Source: a candidate division TA06 bacterium SM23_40
GTDB taxonomy: Bacteria > LJUI01 > SM1-40
Assembly: GCA_001303705.1 (NCBI GenBank)
Contig: LJUI01000081.1
Coordinates: 1 to 10,742 of the forward strand
DNA length: 10,742 bases
Reading direction: 5' to 3'
Part shown: in pieces, positions 6,330 to 10,742 of the stretch
How the letters are laid out: every line of letters starts with the position of its first letter
How positions within the stretch are numbered: position 1 is the stretch's first letter
Program-made: the position numbers and the translations under genes
Notes under the pieces: generated by a model
Databases searched by the model: none
Told to the model about the DNA's origin: nothing
What the model saw: the letters and a program-made list of their open reading frames with translations, nothing else

Positions 6330-7574
6330 ATGAGATCTGTGACAGTTCTTGTGAGCGCAGCGTTGGTACTTGGGTTGAGCGCAGCCGCGTCGGCGACGAT
6401 TCTGAACGTGCCGGCGGACTACCCGACCATTCAGTCCGGAGTAGATGCCGCGGCGGATGGCGACACCGTCCTGGTATCGTATGGTCTGTACACCGGCCCC
6501 GGAAACGTGAACATCGATTTCGAGGGAAAGGCGATCGTGGTCATGTCGGAGTGCGGGCCCGAAGTGACTATCATCGACTGCGATGGGACCTGTCGCACCG
6601 GGTGCCGTGGGTTCTACCTCCACAGCGGGGAAGGCCCCAACTCGGTAATTCAGGGGTTCACGATTCGGAACGGCCACGTATTCGGCGCATGGCCATTGTC
6701 CACCGGGGGTGGTATCCTGTGCGATGGAGCCTCCCCGACTATCATTGGGAATATCGTGACCTGCAATGTGGCGGACGGTGCAGGAGGTGGGATCTCATTC
6801 CGCAACTCTTCCTCAGTAATGGTGGGCAACACAATCAGGTGGAATACGACAGCGTACGATGGTGGTGGGATCTTCGCTGAGGGCTCGTCCCTGGTCATGG
6901 ATCGCAACACGATCGCAGGAAACGTAGCCGACAAGGGCGGTGGGATCTTCTGCGCTGCAGTCTCTTCAGCCACAGTCATCAATTCGATCTTCTGGGGGAA
7001 TGAGGGTGCTCCGGGTCCCTCGATCCACAAGACCGGCGGGAGCACTGTTACTGTCACCTACTCGGATGTGGAGGGCGGCTGGACGGGTGAGGGGAACTTC
7101 TTTCTCCCTCCGATGTTCGTGCTCTGGGACAAACGCGACGTACGCCTCCTCTGGGAATCGCCCTGTATAGACGCGGGGCACCCGGACTCTCTGGATCCCG
7201 ACGGCACACGCTGTGATATGGGGGCACACTTCTTCAATCAGGATGATTATCTCACGCTCTACCTGACTCCCGACGCAGCGGCGGTACCACAGGGTGGGCA
7301 GCTCGGGGTGACATACACGGTCATAAACCGCTGGGCGCAGCCCGAGACATTCTGGGTGCTCACGGAAGTCATTCCCCCTGTAGGAGCGCCGTTGACAGTA
7401 GTCGGCCCGGGCCAGTATGCCATCCCGGCAGGATTTACCGCGCAGCAGTATCTCGAGCACCATGTGCCGCCGATGGCCCCGCTCGGGGACTACTTATACT
7501 ACGCGAGAATCGGAACGCCGCCGGCGAACCTGTATGACCAGGATCGCTTCCTGTTCACCATTACAGGGCCCTAG
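6330..7574 (+). CDS. secreted right-handed parallel beta-helix protein, paralogue 3
   Basis: The product has 414 residues from the ATG at 6330, chosen because AAGGAGG (6312-6318) lies upstream and a typical signal peptide follows (cut near ASA, residues 21-23). A GTG at 6306 would put eight polar residues ahead of it. The mature protein opens with NVPADYPTIQSGVDAAADGDTVL. Four GGGI rungs start at residues 126, 152, 178 and 203, a regular 25-26 residue helical repeat. The junction CIDAGHPDS...DPDGTR...DMGA and the tail (305-414) match the other two. The middle differs most, with several cysteines around residues 75-95 (ECGP, DCDGTCRTGCRG) that may form disulfides after export. Unlike the other pair, it has its own strong promoter and a long structured leader. 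The ligand is unknown. Confidence 0.9.
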   Translation: MRSVTVLVSAALVLGLSAAASATILNVPADYPTIQSGVDAAADGDTVLVSYGLYTGPGNVNIDFEGKAIVVMSECGPEVTIIDCDGTCRTGCRGFYLHSGEGPNSVIQGFTIRNGHVFGAWPLSTGGGILCDGASPTIIGNIVTCNVADGAGGGISFRNSSSVMVGNTIRWNTTAYDGGGIFAEGSSLVMDRNTIAGNVADKGGGIFCAAVSSATVINSIFWGNEGAPGPSIHKTGGSTVTVTYSDVEGGWTGEGNFFLPPMFVLWDKRDVRLLWESPCIDAGHPDSLDPDGTRCDMGAHFFNQDDYLTLYLTPDAAAVPQGGQLGVTYTVINRWAQPETFWVLTEVIPPVGAPLTVVGPGQYAIPAGFTAQQYLEHHVPPMAPLGDYLYYARIGTPPANLYDQDRFLFTITGP

Positions 7575-7669
7575 TCGGTTGATCGAGGATAGGGACTCCG
7601 GGGTCCGCGGAGATGTGTCTCCCTCAGTAGGTCGGTGAGAACCCGGGAAGCGAACAGAACGCATATAGT

Positions 7670-7698
7670 CATGAGCGCCTCGACAAGAGGCGCTCGTG
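7670..7698 (+). terminator. 12-bp hairpin behind paralogue 3
   Basis: CATGAGCGCCTC (7670-7681) pairs with GAGGCGCTCGTG (7687-7698), with one G-T wobble and the loop GACAA. It lies about 95 nt after the stop of paralogue 3. No T-run follows, so it would act as a U-less terminator or as a 3' mRNA-stabilising stem. Confidence 0.45.
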
Positions 7699-7899
7699 CT
7701 GTACATCGGCTTGTCCGGAGACTGTTGTATTGCGGAGAGTCTGAAAGCGTACCTTCTCGGCGCTGGGGTGCAGGTTCAGTAGCTATTCATTCCTCCCTGA
7801 GAGGGCCGCGCTCCGTATTCTCTGCTTCTCGACGGGACGCCGGCAACGGGCTGGACCACCGTCTGTCGCCACAGGCGCGGGGAGGGCGCTGGGGGAATG

Positions 7900-7940
7900 C
7901 GTCGGAGCCCCTGGATCAATTGATACCAGGGGCTCCGACG
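7900..7940. terminator. 15-bp perfect hairpin, likely terminator
   Basis: The left arm (7900-7914, CGTCGGAGCCCCTGG) and right arm (7926-7940) are perfectly complementary over 15 bp, with an 11-nt loop that is itself nearly palindromic (ATCAATTGAT). It begins 23 nt past the stop of the lipoprotein gene and lies between convergent genes, so it can stop transcription from both sides. Neither side has a T-run. Confidence 0.65.
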
Positions 7941-7962
7941 GTTGGTGTGGACGGCTTCGGGG

Positions 7963-8631
7963 CTAGTCGGATAGTGCATAACGCGAGAAATGGTCGATCT
8001 CCGTGACGACTTCCTGAGTGTTGAAATCGAACCATGAATCGAGCTTCTTCCATTCCTCGGCATCTTTGTCCCACCAGTGGATGCACAGTGTGTGCGGGAG
8101 CATCGCGTTGAGAGTCAGATGTTCGACACGGAATCGGAGTTCTATCTTTTTCAGGAACTGTGTGCCATCAGGGCCGAAGTCGGCTATGGCGTAGTCGGGA
8201 TCCCTCAATATCGAGATGGTTGTATGATGCTCCAGTGCCCCGGGGGGGATCACTACCCTCATCAGCCTGTTGTCGACCTCGCCGCCCTTGTTGGAATTGA
8301 TCCTTTTCTCGATGAAAATGGGAAATACCAGGCGTTCTCCGTTTGGACCTATGACCGGAAGCTCTCCAATCGCAATCGGGTTCATCGGGCCGTCGTCGTC
8401 CTGACTCTGCTTGTGCGCTTTGTCGTGCGCGGGCGATCCCGGTTCCGAAGGGCCGCCTCCTGTGGCGTCTTCTAATAGGAGCTCTTCTATAGGGATGAGG
8501 CTCGGTTCTGTCGTCGCCGCGGGGGCGGGCGGCGATGTCGGCAGGTCGTCCCGACCGCAGCTGGCACAGAAGGCCATCACCGTCAACGCCACTCCCAGAA
8601 CTAGGATGCTTGTGTTGTTGGGCGAACGCAT
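7963..8631 (-). CDS. putative lipoprotein with ZU5-like domain
   Basis: The product has 222 residues. A hydrophobic signal segment (9-21) leads to CASC, with C25 the likely lipidated cysteine. The -3 residue is Cys rather than the usual Leu, so the lipobox is imperfect. A linker rich in Pro, Ser, Glu and Asp (residues 27-85) follows, as expected for an anchored protein. Residues 114-220 resemble the ZU5-type beta fold found in many bacterial surface proteins: a GG start, VVIPPGAL at 127-133, FGPDGTQF with a beta strand at 152-168, WWDKDAEEW at 186-194, and the ending DHFSRYAL at 213-220. ZU5 is named from animal ankyrin and netrin-receptor proteins, and bacterial versions have no settled role. 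AGGAGGT stands five bases before the ATG. It is transcribed toward paralogue 3. I cannot name a partner. Confidence 0.8.
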   Translation of the reverse strand: MRSPNNTSILVLGVALTVMAFCASCGRDDLPTSPPAPAATTEPSLIPIEELLLEDATGGGPSEPGSPAHDKAHKQSQDDDGPMNPIAIGELPVIGPNGERLVFPIFIEKRINSNKGGEVDNRLMRVVIPPGALEHHTTISILRDPDYAIADFGPDGTQFLKKIELRFRVEHLTLNAMLPHTLCIHWWDKDAEEWKKLDSWFDFNTQEVVTEIDHFSRYALSD

Positions 8632-8754
8632 CTCAGACCTCCTGCGTGTCAGGGCTGCTATTCGATTTCGATGAGATGTTTGTTGCCGGCGTTGCCGGAT
8701 CCGATCAGGGTCGCCGGTCTCTTCGGCGCACCTTCATTCGGAGTTCATCGAACT

Positions 8755-8763
8755 ATTGTAGCA
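8755..8763 (-). promoter_or_regulatory. possible extended -10 promoter of the lipoprotein gene
   Basis: On the - strand the sequence reads TGCTACAAT, an extended -10 (TGN plus TACAAT, five of six bases). The -35 region 17 nt upstream is GCCACG and poor, as often seen with extended -10 sites. A start near 8748 gives a leader of about 117 nt. Confidence 0.35.
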
Positions 8764-8774
8764 AGACGCGTGCC

Positions 8775-8854
8775 TGACGTGGCCCGATGAACGTCATACT
8801 CTCCGAACCACTTAGTTTGATGGATCTTACATGATCCCGCGCGGGTTCGGAGAG
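8775..8854. repeat. nested inverted-repeat element
   Basis: Two structures lie end to end. TGACGT (8775-8780) and ACGTCA (8791-8796) pair around 10 nt. Three bases later, CTCTCCGAACC (8799-8809) and GGTTCGGAGAG (8844-8854) pair perfectly over 11 bp. Inside the second, GGATC (8822-8826) and GATCC (8833-8837) form a smaller stem. It could be the 3' structure of MATE transcripts, a binding site upstream of the lipoprotein promoter, a small RNA, or a mini-element. There are no obvious target-site duplications. Confidence 0.5.
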
Positions 8855-9122
8855 CCACCACGACACCGCCGGAGCGGGCAGTCTGCTCTATTGCGACAGT
8901 CCATTTCGATGGCCCATTCTGTTACAGGCTGTTGTCGTCAGCTCCGGGCCGCATCGAGGATGTGTTCGTGCTCCAGGCATTGCCCGCCCATCCTTCCCAC
9001 ATTCTGCGCTCCTTCATGCCCGGCCTATCAGGGAATCTGTTCCGACTCAAGAGTCGATTCGGTTTCAGTCTGGCGTCACGACCGAGAGGTCCTTCACTCT
9101 CGACCGAACCTGCTCGTGTTCC
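8855..9122. other. gene-free stretch downstream of the MATE gene
   Basis: No gene is supported; open frames here lack start signals and run into the antisense of the MATE gene. A tight palindrome, CGACTCAAGAGTCG, sits at 9043-9056. CGAGAG/CTCTCG (9083-9088, 9097-9102) is a 6-bp stem starting 21 nt past the MATE stop and may end its transcript, but it has no T-run. Confidence 0.4.
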
Positions 9123-10505
9123 CTACACCTTGTGTTCCTTCCACTTGCCTCGTTTGAACCAGATGATCAACAGCAGGCCGAGGGCGGTCATCGCGAAGGA
9201 GATCGTGAGCCAGACGCCCTGGACACCGAGGCCGAGGACGACAGCCAGCAGATACGCGGTGGGTATGCGCAGGACGGCTGTGATGGTGGTGAAGACCATC
9301 GGCGGCACGGTATCGCCGGCCCCGCGGAAGGCCCCGCTCATGATCTGGCCGGTTCCCTGGAGGATCTGGGCGATGGCGATGATTCTGAGGTAGCTGGCGC
9401 CGATCTGGATTACAGTCGGATCCGAGTTGAAGACGGCGACGAGGCGGTGGGGGATGAGGAGGAAGACGAGTGCCAGAACGCCCGTGAATCCGAAGATGAT
9501 ACTTGCTGTCGTCCATGTCGCGCGCTCGGCACGTCCTGGTTGCGATGCGCCCAGGTTCTGCCCCACGAGGGTGGCCGCGGCAACGGAAAACCCCCCAGCC
9601 GTCATATATGAGAACGACTCCAGCCTGGTGCCGACGCCGAGGGCGGCGATGGCAGGGGTCCCGAAGATGGCGGCGATCCGGGTGATCACGACATATACGA
9701 GGCTGAAGGTAACCCAGGAGATGGAAGACGGGATGCCGATCCTGAGAACCCTCCAGATGGTTGTCGGTGAGAGCCTGAATCGGCTGTCGTAGGTGAGTCG
9801 TATTCCGGACCTTCCCCGGATGACGAGTGCGAGCCCGATGGCGAACGCCACGGCTTCGGCTATCACCGTGGCGAGGGCCGCTCCGTTCACCTCCAGGCGC
9901 GGAAAGGGGCCGATCCCCAGTATGAGCAGGGGGTCGAGAATCATGTTGAGCACAATACTCGTGAGGGTGAGGCGCATCGGCGTCTGCGTGTCCCCGGCTC
10001 CGGAGAGTATGGAGTTGATGAGGAAGAGCCCGAAGAAGATCGGTATACCGGCCAGAGCGATGCGCATGTACCCGGCCCCAATGGTCTGTACGTCGAGCTC
10101 GACGCCGACCAGGCGGAGCAAGGGTTGGGCCGCGATGAGACCGCCCCCGCCGAGGACGCATGCTGTGAGCAGGCCGAACGCCATGCCCTGACGCGCGATC
10201 TCGTTCGCCTCGGATCTGTTCCCGGCGCCGAAAAACCGTGCCACGAGCGCCGTCAGTCCCACGGAGATCATGTCGGAAAGGGAAAAGATGAGCCAGATGA
10301 TGAACCCGCTCGCGAAGACTGCGGCCATTGCCGCGGGGCCGAGTTTTCCCACCCAGAAGGCATCGGTCGTGTTGAGGGAGGCGTGCATCAGGGTAGAGGC
10401 GACTGCCGGCCAGGCGAGGCGGAAGATCGCACGGGGGATGCTGCCGCCGATGAGGTCCGGTCTCGGCACGCCTTCCAGGGAGTCGATTGGTGCGTCGCGT
10501 TTCAA
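9123..10505 (-). CDS. MATE family efflux transporter
   Basis: The product has 460 residues, normal for multidrug and toxin extrusion proteins, which export cationic or amphipathic compounds across the inner membrane using a Na+ or H+ gradient. The N-terminal start of the fold is typical, with GSIPRAIFRLAWPAVAS near residues 21-37 and DAFWVGKLGPAAMAA at 48-62. The hydrophobicity fits 12 helices in two homologous halves. The repeated signature ILSGAGDTQTPMR (first half) matches FRGAGDTVPPMVF (second half). The ending WFKRGKWKEHKV is a basic cytoplasmic tail. The start codon is TTG (10505); an in-frame TAA lies about 15 codons upstream, with no ATG or GTG between. The ribosome site is weak (GAGAAAG). 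The substrate cannot be told, and neither norM nor dinF is assigned. The gene stands alone behind its own promoter. Confidence 0.95.
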   Translation of the reverse strand: MKRDAPIDSLEGVPRPDLIGGSIPRAIFRLAWPAVASTLMHASLNTTDAFWVGKLGPAAMAAVFASGFIIWLIFSLSDMISVGLTALVARFFGAGNRSEANEIARQGMAFGLLTACVLGGGGLIAAQPLLRLVGVELDVQTIGAGYMRIALAGIPIFFGLFLINSILSGAGDTQTPMRLTLTSIVLNMILDPLLILGIGPFPRLEVNGAALATVIAEAVAFAIGLALVIRGRSGIRLTYDSRFRLSPTTIWRVLRIGIPSSISWVTFSLVYVVITRIAAIFGTPAIAALGVGTRLESFSYMTAGGFSVAAATLVGQNLGASQPGRAERATWTTASIIFGFTGVLALVFLLIPHRLVAVFNSDPTVIQIGASYLRIIAIAQILQGTGQIMSGAFRGAGDTVPPMVFTTITAVLRIPTAYLLAVVLGLGVQGVWLTISFAMTALGLLLIIWFKRGKWKEHKV

Positions 10506-10581
10506 TGTCGTGCTTTCTCGCTGTTCGGTAGTGACCGCCGACCTCGGTTATCGCCGATGGGGCGTGGGCGCGAAGGGCGAC

Positions 10582-10610
10582 ATGGTAACACCGGAATCCC
10601 AGAATGTCAA
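10582..10610 (-). promoter_or_regulatory. sigma-70 promoter of the MATE gene
   Basis: On the - strand, TTGACA (10610 to 10605) is followed after 17 nt by TACCAT (10587 to 10582, four of six bases). A start near 10575 gives a leader of about 70 nt before the TTG codon. No operator-like palindrome is obvious next to it. Confidence 0.6.
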
Positions 10611-10742
10611 AGCATTAAGCGAGGACGGCACGTATCGCGTGCGGGCTCCGGGGATCGCCGAAGGTATCGATGGCAGGAGGCCGGTAGTCGCCGCCTCGGG
10701 AGGGATGAGGTAGGGCGCGGCCTGTACGGGAGGAGCCGCGGC
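10611..10742. other. right edge, no assignable gene
   Basis: A - strand frame is open from the right edge to a TAA at 10548-10550 (about 64 codons, rich in Pro and Ala). It runs through the MATE promoter and shows no recognisable motif. It could be the C-terminal end of a neighbouring gene, or chance. Confidence 0.2.

Larger units (their letters stand above)
7575..7962. other. gap between convergent genes
   Basis: Apart from the two large hairpins listed separately, the stretch contains a small perfect stem, GGAGA-TGTG-TCTCC (7609-7622), close behind paralogue 3. Between 7699 and 7899 I see no gene, promoter or repeat. The frames open there have no ribosome site and unconvincing composition. 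Confidence 0.5.

Noticed and set aside
8831-9393. Two + strand frames of 108 and 153 codons
   Set aside because: They lack start signals and run into the antisense of the clear MATE gene.
10548-10742. Partial - strand coding end at the right edge
   Set aside because: About 64 open codons rich in Pro and Ala, no motif, and it crosses the MATE promoter. Undecidable from this window.
1-10742. Defence island, CRISPR array, IS element or prophage
   Set aside because: No regular spacer array, transposase, integrase, nuclease or phage gene is present. RadC is sometimes carried on mobile elements, but here it sits beside pyr genes and looks chromosomal.

Overview
The window is a GC-rich stretch of bacterial chromosome carrying eight convincing protein genes. 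I see no transposase, integrase, rRNA or CRISPR array. The three secreted beta-helix proteins share a C-terminal beta-sandwich-like tail, and there is a ZU5-like lipoprotein. As an inference from memory, this combination resembles uncultured candidate phyla around the FCB group (Eisenbacteria, Krumholzibacteria, Fermentibacteria or Latescibacteria types). Shine-Dalgarno sites are strong and promoters look like housekeeping sigma-70 sites. The window does not fix the taxonomy.

Left part (1-2850). radC (JAMM-fold RadC protein, + strand) sits behind a sigma-70 promoter, a 17-bp tandem repeat that almost touches the -35 box, and a 12-bp hairpin at the predicted transcript start. Convergent to it on the - strand is a two-gene pyrimidine unit. 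pyrD (class 1 dihydroorotate dehydrogenase, archaeal-like subtype) comes first, then pyrK (its FAD and 2Fe-2S electron-transfer subunit), with their own promoter. PyrD lacks two of the four substrate-binding Asn residues of classical class 1 enzymes.

Middle part (2850-7575). A degraded tRNA-like 3' half lies upstream of pyrD. Then come three + strand paralogues of 415, 413 and 414 residues. Each has a signal peptide, a right-handed parallel beta-helix, an IDAG/DPDGTR/DMGA junction motif and a conserved tail of about 110 residues. The first two are 36 bp apart and probably co-transcribed. The third has its own perfect-consensus promoter (TTGACA-N17-TATAAT) and a leader of about 335 nt with four strong hairpins. 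That leader is the best candidate for an undescribed element here: a structured 5' UTR or small RNA.

Right part (7575-10742). The 388-bp gap between convergent genes holds a 12-bp hairpin and a 15-bp perfect hairpin, likely terminators without U-tracts. On the - strand follow a small ZU5-like lipoprotein, a 491-bp gap with a nested inverted-repeat element, and a MATE-family efflux protein that starts with TTG and has a good promoter.

Four of the five -35/-10 promoters have an exact TTGACA and the fifth has ATGACA. All five have a 17-nt spacer and a -10 box of the form TA-N3-T, which suggests one dominant sigma factor. All promoter, hairpin and terminator calls come from reading the sequence by eye.
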